This document shows positions 43,445 through 51,877 of a stretch of DNA of 64,000 bases, piece by piece. Position 1 is the first letter of the stretch. Each line of letters starts with the position of its first letter. The DNA comes from Youxingia wuxianensis (GTDB lineage Bacteria; Bacillota; Clostridia; Oscillospirales; Ruminococcaceae), in NCBI RefSeq assembly GCF_014385085.1, contig NZ_JACRTD010000004.1:1-64000 (forward strand), written 5' to 3'. Below the pieces are notes generated by a model that saw only the letters and a list, made by a program, of their open reading frames with translations, had not been told where the DNA came from and searched no databases. Made by a program: the position numbers and the translations under genes.

Positions 43445-44335
43445 ATGGAAATCCGAGTTCTTCGTTATTTTCTGACCGTAGTGCGGGAAGAAAGCATTAC
43501 AAAAGCCGCTGAGGTGCTTCATATTACACAGCCGACTTTAAGCAGACAATTGTCGCAAATGGAAGAGGAAGTAGGGGTAAAACTGTTTAACCGCGGTACG
43601 CGAAAAATCGCACTGACAAACGAAGGCATTTTACTGCGCCGCCGTGCCGAGGAAATCTTGCAGCTTGTGGATAAAACAGAAAAGGAACTCATGGAACAGG
43701 AAGAGCAGATTGAGGGTAAAATCACAATCGGCTGCGGTGAGATTGCCTCTGTTCAACTGCTTCCTGAGCTATTCAAATCCTTTCATAATAAATACCCCAG
43801 AGTCACTTTTGATATTTTCACAGCCACTGCAGACGTTGTAAAGGAGCAGATGGACAAGGGACTTATAGATATTGGACTGCTGCTAGAGCCGATTGATATT
43901 GAAAAATACGATTTTGTACGGCTGCAGATGAAAGAAAAATGGGTAGTCGTCATGCGTCCGGATGATCCGATGGCACACAAAGAATCCGTTACCGCAAAAG
44001 ACTTGTCAGAGGTTCCCTTAATTCTTCCCCGCCGACTGAAAATACAGAGTGAGCTTGCAAGCTGGTTCGGGAATTATTTTGAGAATCTTAATGTGCTGTT
44101 CACCAGTAATTTAAGTACCAACGCCTCTATTATGGTAAATCAGGGGTTAGCTTATTCTTTGATAGTCGAAGGTGCTATGCCGTTTTGTGATAAGTCTAAA
44201 ATTGTGTGCAGACCGTTATCCCCGGAACTGTCAGCAACCAGTGTGCTGGCATGGAAGCGTGGGCAGCCGTTCAGTCCTGCAACGACAAAATTTATTGAAC
44301 AGATACAATGCCTTTTAGGTATGGCTAAGGCATAA
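43445..44335 (+). CDS. LysR-family transcriptional regulator
   Basis: The 296-residue protein has the LysR helix-turn-helix (LRYFLTVVREESITKAAEVLHITQPTLSRQLSQMEEEVG) and a periplasmic-binding-like effector domain. I place the start at ATG 43445, after AAAGGAGG. It heads the flavodoxin cluster of E3 and probably regulates it. Confidence 0.9.
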   Translation: MEIRVLRYFLTVVREESITKAAEVLHITQPTLSRQLSQMEEEVGVKLFNRGTRKIALTNEGILLRRRAEEILQLVDKTEKELMEQEEQIEGKITIGCGEIASVQLLPELFKSFHNKYPRVTFDIFTATADVVKEQMDKGLIDIGLLLEPIDIEKYDFVRLQMKEKWVVVMRPDDPMAHKESVTAKDLSEVPLILPRRLKIQSELASWFGNYFENLNVLFTSNLSTNASIMVNQGLAYSLIVEGAMPFCDKSKIVCRPLSPELSATSVLAWKRGQPFSPATTKFIEQIQCLLGMAKA

Positions 44336-44346
44336 AAACTAAGTAT

Positions 44347-44424
44347 TTGATATGGTTCTGTAGTTTACTTATAATGTAAGTGCAGTCAAGAGAAATCTTT
44401 CTCTGGCGGCACTTACTTTTTTTA
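44347..44424 (+). promoter_or_regulatory. Overlapping lysR terminator and merR promoter
   Basis: TTGATA (44347-44352)-17-TATAAT (44370-44375) is a strong promoter. Directly on it lies a terminator: TAAGTGC (44377-44383) pairs with GCACTTA (44409-44415), inner AAGAGAAA with TTTCTCT, followed by a T-run. RNA starting near 44382 would lack most of the outer 5' arm, so this promoter can escape the terminator that stops lysR. Confidence 0.65.
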
Positions 44425-44443
44425 TACGAGAAGGAAGATATAG

Positions 44444-44788
44444 ATGACTCTGAATGAAGCCAGCCGCAGATTTCATATCAGTATAGAAAAACTTAATTTT
44501 TACGAAGAAAACGGTCTTTTGGAACATCAGATACTCCCCGATGGAGTACCGGACTATACAGAATCCGACCTTCGCAGAACAGGACTTATTCATTCTTTGT
44601 TGAAGGCAGGACTGAATATAGACGCACTGAAAAAATATTTGAGTCTGCTGGAAAATAAGGCGGGCAACAAAGAGGAGCAAATTAAAATCCTCCGTAAACA
44701 GCGGTTTAAGCTGCTGGATGATATCCATGAGAAACAACAATCATTGGATGAACTCGATTATATGATTGATAAAATAAAGAAAGGATGA
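44444..44788 (+). CDS. MerR-family transcriptional regulator
   Basis: The 114-residue protein has a MerR helix-turn-helix (MTLNEASRRFHISIEKLNFYEENGLL, then DGVPDYTESDLRRTGLIHSLLKAG) and a C-terminal dimerising coiled coil (NKEEQIKILRKQRFKLLDDI). The ATG follows AGAAGGAAG. No cysteine effector site is visible. It starts the flavodoxin operon. Confidence 0.85.
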   Translation: MTLNEASRRFHISIEKLNFYEENGLLEHQILPDGVPDYTESDLRRTGLIHSLLKAGLNIDALKKYLSLLENKAGNKEEQIKILRKQRFKLLDDIHEKQQSLDELDYMIDKIKKG

Positions 44789-44793
44789 AAGAT

Positions 44794-45471
44794 ATGAAAA
44801 AACTAACAGCTATTTTACTCTCATTACTTATGGTGGTAGGGCTTGCGGCCTGTTCCGGAAATACAGAGCAGACCGGGCAGTCATCGACTCCGCAATCGGC
44901 CGAAAACAGTTCCCCGGCAGGTACGACGGATAACGAATCCTCTGCACCGACTGATTCAAGCAGCACACCGGATAAGGAAGAAGGAACCCTTAAAGTATTG
45001 GTGGCATATTTCTCTGCAACAGGCACAACTGAAGGCGTGGCAGAGCATATTGCAAATGGATTAAACGCAGATATTTATGAGATTGTGCCGGAGCAGCCTT
45101 ATACATCCGCCGATTTGGATTGGAACGATAATGACAGCCGCAGTACGATTGAAATGAATGATCCCAATGCCCGTCCGGCAATTTCCGGTTCCGTGGAGAA
45201 TATGGAGCAGTATGACGTGGTGTTTATCGGTTATCCGATTTGGTGGGGCGAAGCACCGAGAATTGTCAGCACCTTTATGGAAAGCTACCATTTTGCCGGA
45301 AAGACAATCGTACCGTTCTGCACCTCTGGCGGCAGCGGTATGGGCTCCAGCGCGTCAAATTTGGAAAAACTGACGAGCAATGCCGTATGGCTGGACGGTC
45401 AGCGTTTGAACGGCAGCGATTCTCAGGATGAAGTTATGGAATGGGTAGACAGCCTCGGACTGGATAAATGA
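44794..45471 (+). CDS. Secreted flavodoxin lipoprotein 1
   Basis: The 225-residue protein has a lipoprotein signal (MKKLTAILLSLLMVVGLAAC), a Ser/Thr-rich linker to about residue 65, then a flavodoxin domain with FMN phosphate loop YFSATGTTEGVAEHI and the FMN-ring loop GYPIWWGEAPRIVSTFMES. Start ATG 44794 lies nine bases after AAAGGA. It would carry FMN outside the membrane. It overlaps the end of merR closely and heads the redox genes. Confidence 0.85.
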   Translation: MKKLTAILLSLLMVVGLAACSGNTEQTGQSSTPQSAENSSPAGTTDNESSAPTDSSSTPDKEEGTLKVLVAYFSATGTTEGVAEHIANGLNADIYEIVPEQPYTSADLDWNDNDSRSTIEMNDPNARPAISGSVENMEQYDVVFIGYPIWWGEAPRIVSTFMESYHFAGKTIVPFCTSGGSGMGSSASNLEKLTSNAVWLDGQRLNGSDSQDEVMEWVDSLGLDK

Positions 45472-45495
45472 TAGATAGGAAAGGACGAACCGCTC

Positions 45496-46200
45496 ATGAA
45501 GCAAAAGCAGAAAATAAAAATGTGCGTTGATTTCTTGATGACGGGGCTGCTGCTTTGTCTGATGGCGTATCAAATTATCGGACAGGAACTTCATGAGTGG
45601 TTCGGTGCCGGAATGCTTATACTTTTTCTGCTGCATAATGCTCTGAATGTGAAATGGTATAGGCATTTATTCAAAGGAAAATATACTCCCTTACGGATTG
45701 TGCAGACGATTGTCAACCTGGGTGTTCTTACAACAATGCTATGTCTTGGGTTCAGCGGAATTGTGTTGTCCCGTCATGTGTTTTCCTTTGTTCAGGGAGG
45801 CCCGATGGCAACGGCAAGAACCATGCATCTTGCCGCTTCCTATTGGGGATTTGTACTGATGAGTCTTCACGCCGGTTTTCACTGGGGAATGATTTTGGGA
45901 ATGGTCTGCAAATTAAAAAAGAAAAAACCGCAGATAGCTGTATGGGTTTTGCGATTACTCGCCCTGGCGATTGCAGGATATGGACTATTCTGTTTTATCA
46001 GCGCAGATATCCCGTCCTATATGTTCCTGAAGAATCAATTTGTGTTCTTCGATTTTGAACAGAGCGTCATGTCTGTGTTTGCAGAATATGCAGCAATGAT
46101 GGGCTTTTGGATTTTCATAGGTCATTATTTTGCCAGAGGAATGGGAAAACTGAACCTTTTGATAGTAAAGAGAAAGGAGAACCGCCATGAAGAAAATTAA
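45496..46200 (+). CDS. DUF4405 integral membrane protein (possible haem protein)
   Basis: The 234-residue protein has about six hydrophobic helices. Histidines lie at helix ends in the DUF4405/cytochrome-b-like pattern: LHEWFGAGMLILFLLHNALN, TARTMHLAASYWGFVLMSLHAGFHWG. It probably binds haem and passes electrons between membrane and the secreted flavodoxins. It overlaps the next gene by 14 bases. Confidence 0.75.
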   Translation: MKQKQKIKMCVDFLMTGLLLCLMAYQIIGQELHEWFGAGMLILFLLHNALNVKWYRHLFKGKYTPLRIVQTIVNLGVLTTMLCLGFSGIVLSRHVFSFVQGGPMATARTMHLAASYWGFVLMSLHAGFHWGMILGMVCKLKKKKPQIAVWVLRLLALAIAGYGLFCFISADIPSYMFLKNQFVFFDFEQSVMSVFAEYAAMMGFWIFIGHYFARGMGKLNLLIVKRKENRHEEN

Positions 46201-47635
46201 TGTCCTTCTGATGGCGATGATAATGCTTTTTATGATGAGTGCCTGTAATACAAATACCGAAATCAATAGTTCGGAAAGCAGTAATGGTTTGGAAAGCAGC
46301 ACAGATACAACAAATACCGTTTCTGTCCCGAAGGACTTTGTTCTGATTAAGGGCGGAACATTCCAAATGGGCAGTCCGGATACAGAAGCGTGGAGAAGTA
46401 ACGACGAAACGCAGCACGAGGTTACTGTCGGGGATTTTTATATGAGCGCCTATGAACTAACACAGGCACAGTATCGGGAAATCACAGGCGAAAATCCCTC
46501 TAATTTCCGCGGTGATAATTTGCCGGTTGAAAATATTTCATGGCTTGACGCTATTCGTTACTGCAACGCCAGAAGCGAAAAAGAAGGGCTGACGCCGGTT
46601 TATACCATCGATGGCAGCAACATCACATGGGATCGAAGTGCCGACGGCTATCGACTGCCTACTGAGGCGGAATGGGAATATGCCTGCCGGGCCGGAACCG
46701 CAACGCCATTCAATACAGAAACTTCCATCAGTGCCGACGAGAGTAATTATTACGGACATTATCCGTATGAAATCGAGGACAACTATTTTTCGCAGGGAAA
46801 TCTGGATACAAAGCCGGGCGAATACCGTGAAACAACCGTTTCAGTCAGCAGCTTTTCTCCTAATAAATGGGGGCTCTACAATATGCACGGCAATGTCGGT
46901 GAATGGGTTTGGGATTGCTACGGCGATTATGGAACAGCTGCAGTGACAGATCCTGCCGGTGCTGAAACCGGAACGCTGCGTGTGTATCGAGGAGGCGGCT
47001 GGAACGATTTTGCTAAAAATATGCGCAGTGCCTATCGTGCAACGCTTGCTGAGAATAAAGGCAGCTTTAACATCGGCATAAGACTTGTCAGAAATGCTGT
47101 CAGCGGTTCGGGCAGTATCATCAGTGCCGGTACAGAAAGCACAGCGGCAAACGGCGGAAAAGTTCTGATTGCTTTCTTTTCATGGGGCGGAAATACGAAA
47201 GGAATCGCTGAGGAAATTCAAAGTCAGACGGGTGCAGACCTATTTGAAATTACAATGGTAAATCCGTATTCCAGCGATTACAACACTGTATTAGATGAAG
47301 CGCAGCGAGACCAAAATGAGCAGGCGCGCCCTGAGCTTGCATCCCATATAGACAATATGGAGCAGTACGATACGATTATGATTGGGTATCCCAACTGGTG
47401 GGCGTCCATTCCTATGCCGATTGCTTCTTTCCTTGAGGAATATGACTTCTCCAGCAAAACCATTATTCCATTCTGCTCTCACGGAGGCGGACGTTTCGGC
47501 CAAAGCCTGACAGCGATTGCAAAGCTTGCACCTGATGCGGCAATGGGAGAAGCACTGAGCATTCATTATTCCGGTGGCGGCAGTTTGTCGGAGGATATAG
47601 CAAAATGGCTGGAGGCAAACGACATTACCGAATAG
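46187..47635 (+). CDS. Lipoprotein with fused SUMF1/FGE-like and flavodoxin domains
   Basis: The 482-residue protein has a lipobox (MMSAC), an FGE-sulfatase-like domain (about 50-310: KGGTFQMGSPDTEAWRSNDE, YRLPTEAEWEYACRAG, YNMHGNVGEWVWDCYGD, VYRGGGWNDFAKNMRSAYRA) and a C-terminal flavodoxin domain (about 320-480: FFSWGGNTKGIAEEI, GYPNWWASIPMPIASFLEEYDF). The catalytic cysteine region of true formylglycine-generating enzymes reads NMRSAYR here, without Cys. The first domain is therefore probably a binding module. The fusion is unusual. Confidence 0.82.
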   Translation: MKKINVLLMAMIMLFMMSACNTNTEINSSESSNGLESSTDTTNTVSVPKDFVLIKGGTFQMGSPDTEAWRSNDETQHEVTVGDFYMSAYELTQAQYREITGENPSNFRGDNLPVENISWLDAIRYCNARSEKEGLTPVYTIDGSNITWDRSADGYRLPTEAEWEYACRAGTATPFNTETSISADESNYYGHYPYEIEDNYFSQGNLDTKPGEYRETTVSVSSFSPNKWGLYNMHGNVGEWVWDCYGDYGTAAVTDPAGAETGTLRVYRGGGWNDFAKNMRSAYRATLAENKGSFNIGIRLVRNAVSGSGSIISAGTESTAANGGKVLIAFFSWGGNTKGIAEEIQSQTGADLFEITMVNPYSSDYNTVLDEAQRDQNEQARPELASHIDNMEQYDTIMIGYPNWWASIPMPIASFLEEYDFSSKTIIPFCSHGGGRFGQSLTAIAKLAPDAAMGEALSIHYSGGGSLSEDIAKWLEANDITE

Positions 47636-47695
47636 TAACAGATAAATGATAATTTATTTAAGCTCATATAGGAGCAATGCAAAGGAGACCATTTT

Positions 47696-48178
47696 ATGGA
47701 TAAAAAAATTTTAGTAGCATTCTTTTCTGCAAGCGGCGTAACCGCAAAAACAGCACAAAAGCTTGCCCAGGCAGTAGATGCCGATATTTTTGAAATTAAA
47801 CCGGAACAGGCCTATACATCCGCTGACTTAAATTGGACAGATAAGAACAGCAGAAGCTCTGTTGAAATGAACGATCCGTCCTGCCGCCCGGCGATAAAAG
47901 ACAGGTTTCCAAATATGGAGCAGTACAAGGTAGTCTTTGTCGGTTTCCCTATTTGGTGGTATGTTGCGCCGAAGATAATCAATACTTTCTTGGAAAGCTA
48001 TGATTTTACGGACAAGAAAATCATTCCCTTTGCAACCTCCGGCGGCAGCGGTATAGGAAAAACCAATGCCGAACTTGAGCCGAGCTGTCCGGGAGCGGTT
48101 CTGATGCCGGGCAGAAAATTAGACAGTTCTGTATCAAAGCAGGACTTAAAGGCTTGGGCAGAGAAATTGGGGCTGTGA
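47696..48178 (+). CDS. Cytosolic flavodoxin 2
   Basis: The 160-residue flavodoxin has no signal peptide. FMN contacts are FFSASGVTAKTAQKLA and GFPIWWYVAPKIINTFLESYDF, and the C-terminal ATSGGSGIGKTNAELEP loop matches its secreted paralogue. It is the cytosolic member of the set. GGAGA precedes the ATG. Confidence 0.9.
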   Translation: MDKKILVAFFSASGVTAKTAQKLAQAVDADIFEIKPEQAYTSADLNWTDKNSRSSVEMNDPSCRPAIKDRFPNMEQYKVVFVGFPIWWYVAPKIINTFLESYDFTDKKIIPFATSGGSGIGKTNAELEPSCPGAVLMPGRKLDSSVSKQDLKAWAEKLGL

Positions 48179-48222
48179 TATGCAGAAATCAAGAATGAAA
48201 AAATGGAAAGGACGTTTGGAAA

Positions 48223-48660
48223 ATGAAAATCAATGATAAAGCTGAGTTTGAAAAACAGAATACTTTTGGATTCGGACAGAAAAACACCGAATATACACAA
48301 TATTTTATCGGAAATTCTTTTCTGAACCCCTTGACTAATCCGAAGGAAAGTCCGATGTTTTTAGCGAATGTGACCTTTGAACCTGGATGCCGCAACAACT
48401 GGCATATTCATCATGCAGATAAAGGCGGCGGACAAATTCTGATCTGCACAGCAGGTGAGGGATGGTATCAGGAGGAAGGAAAAGAAGCGGTCAGTCTGAT
48501 TCCCGGCAGTGTCATCACTATTCCCCCGGAAGTAAAGCACTGGCATGGAGCAAAAGCAGATAGCTGGTTCAGTCATATCGCCGTTGAAGTCCCCGGTGAT
48601 AACAACAGTAACCAATGGTGCGAGCCGGTGTCTGATGACGAGTATAAGCATTTGAAATAA
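48223..48660 (+). CDS. Cupin-domain protein
   Basis: The 145-residue protein has cupin motif 1 (CRNNWHIHHADKGGGQILIC, with two His and a Gln) and motif 2 (PGSVITIPPEVKHWHGA). It is the carboxymuconolactone-associated small cupin type often next to CMD proteins and oxidoreductases. GGAAAATG context gives the start. The metal and substrate are unknown. Confidence 0.85.
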   Translation: MKINDKAEFEKQNTFGFGQKNTEYTQYFIGNSFLNPLTNPKESPMFLANVTFEPGCRNNWHIHHADKGGGQILICTAGEGWYQEEGKEAVSLIPGSVITIPPEVKHWHGAKADSWFSHIAVEVPGDNNSNQWCEPVSDDEYKHLK

Positions 48661-48671
48661 GAAACAAGATC

Positions 48672-48994
48672 ATGTTAGGAAATTTTAACTACTGCAATCC
48701 CACCAAACTCTATTTTGGAGAGGATTCGCCGGACTATCTGGACGAGGAGCTGCCGAAGTACGGCAAAAATATCATGCTGACCTATGGCGGCGGCTCCATT
48801 AAAAAACGGTATCTACGAGAATACGAGGGCTGCAGGCTGGCAAAGGAAAACAGCGCGGTTTAAAACCCCGCCGATTATGAAGTCCGGAGCAACATCATAT
48901 GGGCGGCATTGTAAAAGGCTCCTTCCCTATGGATGTCGGATATAAAGTCCTCAGTCAAAATAAAATCGTGGATATTTTGAAGCAGAGTATGTAA
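48672..48994 (+). pseudogene. Remnant of iron-containing alcohol dehydrogenase (YqhD/BdhA type)
   Basis: The N-terminus MLGNFNYCNPTKLYFGEDSPDYLDEEL ... LTYGGGSIKK is that of a butanol dehydrogenase. The frame then shifts (GIYE is readable in another frame). A fragment DYEVRSNIIWAAL and a C-terminal VGYKVLSQNKIVDILKQSM with stop at 48992-48994 follow. About 300 residues are missing, so this is a deleted pseudogene. A 63-residue open frame remains at 48672-48863. Confidence 0.85.
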
Positions 48995-49046
48995 TGCGGA
49001 TAAGGTTATGTTCGTAAAGCCTGGTGTGTAAATTGGAGGTGTCTTT

Positions 49047-49814
49047 ATGAACCGAACAGAAACAGCTTCAAACATCAAAAAAGATTTTTTTCGTGGAAAA
49101 GACCTTATTACGAATGATACTGACTCTGAATTTCGGGAGATAGTGGAAGGATTTCTTTACGGAGATGTGATTGACCGTGGTGTACTGACCGATGTGCAAA
49201 AGGCGTTGATTACATTAACAGCGCTTGCGGCCAGTCAGACGGTGTCCCCTCTCTCCCGGTACACGCTATCTGCACTGGATATGGGAGCAAACCCGGAAGA
49301 AATCAAGGAAACCCTGTATCAGTGCACCCCTTATATCGGAATTGAAAAAGTACAACAGGCTTTGACCGAAGTAAACAAAGCGTTTCGAGAAGCGAATATT
49401 TCTTATACGCTCCCGAAACAAGCATCGGTCACGGAAGAAACACGGTTTGAAAAAGGACTTTCTGTGCAACAGAAAATCTTCGGTGCTGAAAACATCAATA
49501 TGATGCGTGATGCAGCACCGGCGGAGCTTAAGCATATTCAGGATTACCTATCCGCTTATTGCTTTGGAGACTTTTATACCAGAGGTGTGTTGGATCTTAA
49601 AATGCGGGAACTGATTACCTTTTGCGCCATCTGTTCGCTCGGTGGATGTGAACCGCAAGCAAAAGCTCATGCCGGCGCAAATATAAGTGTCGGAAATACC
49701 CGTGAAATTTTGATTGATGCAATTACCCAATGCCTGCCGTTCATTGGCTTTCCAAGAACTTTGAACGCGATTACCTGTATCAATCAGGTGTGCCCGGCAG
49801 AAAACAAATCCTAA
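49047..49814 (+). CDS. Two-domain carboxymuconolactone decarboxylase-family protein
   Basis: The 255-residue protein has two tandem CMD repeats: FREIVEGFLYGDVIDRGVLTDVQKALITLTALAA and LKHIQDYLSAYCFGDFYTRGVLDLKMRELITFCAICSLGG. The second contains GGCEPQAKAHA, one Cys and the His; the CxxC of AhpD-type enzymes is not present. It may act with the cupin and flavodoxins in detoxification or quinone chemistry. GGAGG precedes the ATG. Confidence 0.85.
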   Translation: MNRTETASNIKKDFFRGKDLITNDTDSEFREIVEGFLYGDVIDRGVLTDVQKALITLTALAASQTVSPLSRYTLSALDMGANPEEIKETLYQCTPYIGIEKVQQALTEVNKAFREANISYTLPKQASVTEETRFEKGLSVQQKIFGAENINMMRDAAPAELKHIQDYLSAYCFGDFYTRGVLDLKMRELITFCAICSLGGCEPQAKAHAGANISVGNTREILIDAITQCLPFIGFPRTLNAITCINQVCPAENKS

Positions 49815-49829
49815 AAAAAGGGCGATAAT

Positions 49830-50747
49830 ATGAAAAGAATCATAGCACTGTTCATCTGCTGTTGCCTTGTATTAGGATTGGTCGCCTGCAGCAGCAAAAA
49901 AAATAATAGACCAACGACCACCACACCTATAGGAGAAAAAATTATTACCAGTGATAGCAATATTTTAATCGCATATTTTTCATGGGCGGATAACACCGTG
50001 GTTACAGATGAAGATGCTGCGGTAAAAAGTGCATTGGAGCATTTCCAATCCGTTGGAGATCACGGTGAATATGTAGATGTAATAAGCTCAGCGAGTGTAG
50101 TAAAGCCAGGAAATGTGTCTCAGATAGCAACTTGGATTCAGGAGCGAACCGGAGGAGATATGTTTCCTATTATAATAACGGAACCTTATCCAAGTGATTA
50201 TGATGAGTGTCTCGATCGGGCGGCAGATGAAAAAGCTGAAAACGTTCGTCCCCAGCTTGTGGGGCGTGTAGAGAATATAGAGAATTATGATGTGATTTTC
50301 CTTGGTTTTCCGAATTGGTGGTACACAGCACCGATGGCGATATTCTCCTTCATCGAAGAATATGATTTGTCGGAAAAAACCGTAATCCCATTCTGTGCAC
50401 ATGGGACAGGAGGGATTGCGGGCAGTGTAAAGGATATAACAGCCTCGTTGCCGGAAACAACAATAGTTTTAGATCCAATCGGTGTTTATCGCACGGACAT
50501 TAACTCTGCACAGCCCACAATCAATGAGTGGTTGAATACACTGGGGTTCACCGAAGCAGAGTCATCCTCCGAAATGGGTTCGGGTGAAACGAAATTCCTT
50601 GAATCGGGAACAAAAACTATGCGAATGACAGTGAATGATCAGGAAGTAAAGGTTACCCTGAAAGATACTCCTTTAGCGAATACACTGTATAATTTGTTTT
50701 GCTTTTCAACGATGCTTACCAACGCCCTCATGCAAGGGTTGCGTTGA
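49830..50747 (+). pseudogene. Flavodoxin-cyclophilin-like lipoprotein, 5' part, split by E2
   Basis: The open frame encodes a lipoprotein signal (ALFICCCLVLGLVAC), a flavodoxin domain (YFSWADNTVV ..., GFPNWWYTAPMAIFSFIEEYDL) and the first strand of a cyclophilin-like domain (MRMTVNDQEVKVTLKDTPLANTLY). After Tyr287 at 50688 the native sequence stops and E2 begins. Seventeen foreign residues follow to the stop. The rest of the domain is at 62729-63022 in the same frame. The flavodoxin part may still be made. Confidence 0.85.
50688..50726. other. attL of E2
   Basis: Shared TATAA (50688-50692), then the element arm at 50701-50726. A hairpin with arms CAACGC / GCGTTG follows at about 50,720-50,745. 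Confidence 0.7.
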
Positions 50748-50756
50748 CATTATCTG

Positions 50757-50785
50757 TTGATAACTCATTATCGCCATGATATAAT
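50757..50785 (+). promoter_or_regulatory. Promoter just inside E2
   Basis: TTGATA (50757-50762), 17-base spacing, TATAAT (50780-50785), upstream of the gene at 50814. Confidence 0.7.
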
Positions 50786-50813
50786 GCAAGAAAAGTCATT
50801 GGGCGGTATGGGC

Positions 50814-51740
50814 ATGTCACAAAAAACGGCTGATAATAAAATAGCGGAATTGCGCCAAGGGTTTTCCGAATACCTTAAAGCGCAAGGGAAAAAATCATAT
50901 GGAACTACCGTATCAGATGCCTTCTATCTGTATAGGAATAGTTTCAATCTTGACTTTTTAGCTCTGCTGGATATTGAGGAAATTCAGCAGTTTCAAAACA
51001 GAGCAAATGAACTGTTAAAATCTATCCTGCGTGAAAAGTCCTCTGCTAATGGTGGCAACATAGGGACATACGCAAGTGCCATAACTCAGTTGTGGAAATA
51101 TATTCATTCTAATGGTGCGAATGGCGTAATCTCTGCCACTTTTGTACCATCCTCGCCCTCTGCAACTTTCCATATACCTCGCCCATCATGTGAAGAGGTA
51201 GAACGGTATTTGCATAGATGGAATACAACTGCCGATTTGTTTCAGCCGGAAACCGTATTAAAAAAACTATTTACCGAAACCCACCCCAAAAACAACTCAA
51301 TCGACGATATTATTTTGAAAGTTGCCGCTCTCAATACCGTATATAACACCTACATCTATTCTGTTTATCCTGTTGCACAGCACATCCTTTCTCTCAAAAT
51401 TGATGAACGGCTTTCTGCGGGTGATGAAACGCTTGTTAATGAACTTATGCGGGTAATTTATACTGATGGAGGGAAAATAGACCATTACTCTTTTGCAACG
51501 AAATATTGTAGCTTTCATAACCCGGACGCATTTCCCATCTATGACAGTTATGTAGGTAAGATACTGCAATACTATCGGAATCAAGAGGGATTTTCTGATT
51601 TCAAAAATAGTGACCTAAAAAATTATCCTTATTTCAAGCGTATTCTGTCTGATTTTCGCCAACATTTCGGGCTGGAAAAGTACACCACAAAAGAATTTGA
51701 CCAATACTTATGGCAATTTGGCAAAGAATATTTCAAATAA
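50814..51740 (+). CDS. Unknown protein at left end of E2
   Basis: The 308-residue protein starts at ATG 50814 (or 50808), downstream of the promoter. The first 90 residues are helical and look like a SAM-like or phage core-binding fold (LRQGFSEYLKAQGKKSYGTTVSDAFYLYRN). The C-terminal half has YSFATKYCSFHNPDAFPIYDSYVGKIL, a pattern I recall in uncharacterised proteins of mobile DNA. No catalytic motif is recognised. It is outside the recombinase and next to attL, a typical cargo position, and could be a defence gene. Confidence 0.6.
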   Translation: MSQKTADNKIAELRQGFSEYLKAQGKKSYGTTVSDAFYLYRNSFNLDFLALLDIEEIQQFQNRANELLKSILREKSSANGGNIGTYASAITQLWKYIHSNGANGVISATFVPSSPSATFHIPRPSCEEVERYLHRWNTTADLFQPETVLKKLFTETHPKNNSIDDIILKVAALNTVYNTYIYSVYPVAQHILSLKIDERLSAGDETLVNELMRVIYTDGGKIDHYSFATKYCSFHNPDAFPIYDSYVGKILQYYRNQEGFSDFKNSDLKNYPYFKRILSDFRQHFGLEKYTTKEFDQYLWQFGKEYFK

Positions 51741-51745
51741 AAGTA

Positions 51746-51797
51746 CGCCTGTAACAATCTCGCTGCGAGAGCGGCTGTTACAGGCGTTTTTCTTTTT
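51746..51797 (+). terminator. Intrinsic terminator in E2
   Basis: CGCCTGTAACA (51746-51756) and TGTTACAGGCG (51776-51786), then TTTTTCTTTTT. Confidence 0.85.
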
Positions 51798-51877
51798 GGC
51801 GTGTAGTTTGTTGCTCTGTGCGCTGTAATTGCGAGAGAGCGCACGAGAATAGGGAAGATTGCTGATATACCCTATAA

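Noticed and set aside
50688..50747. Natural C-terminal end of the flavodoxin lipoprotein
   Set aside because: The last 17 residues do not fit the cyclophilin-like domain, and the true continuation is found in frame at 62729.
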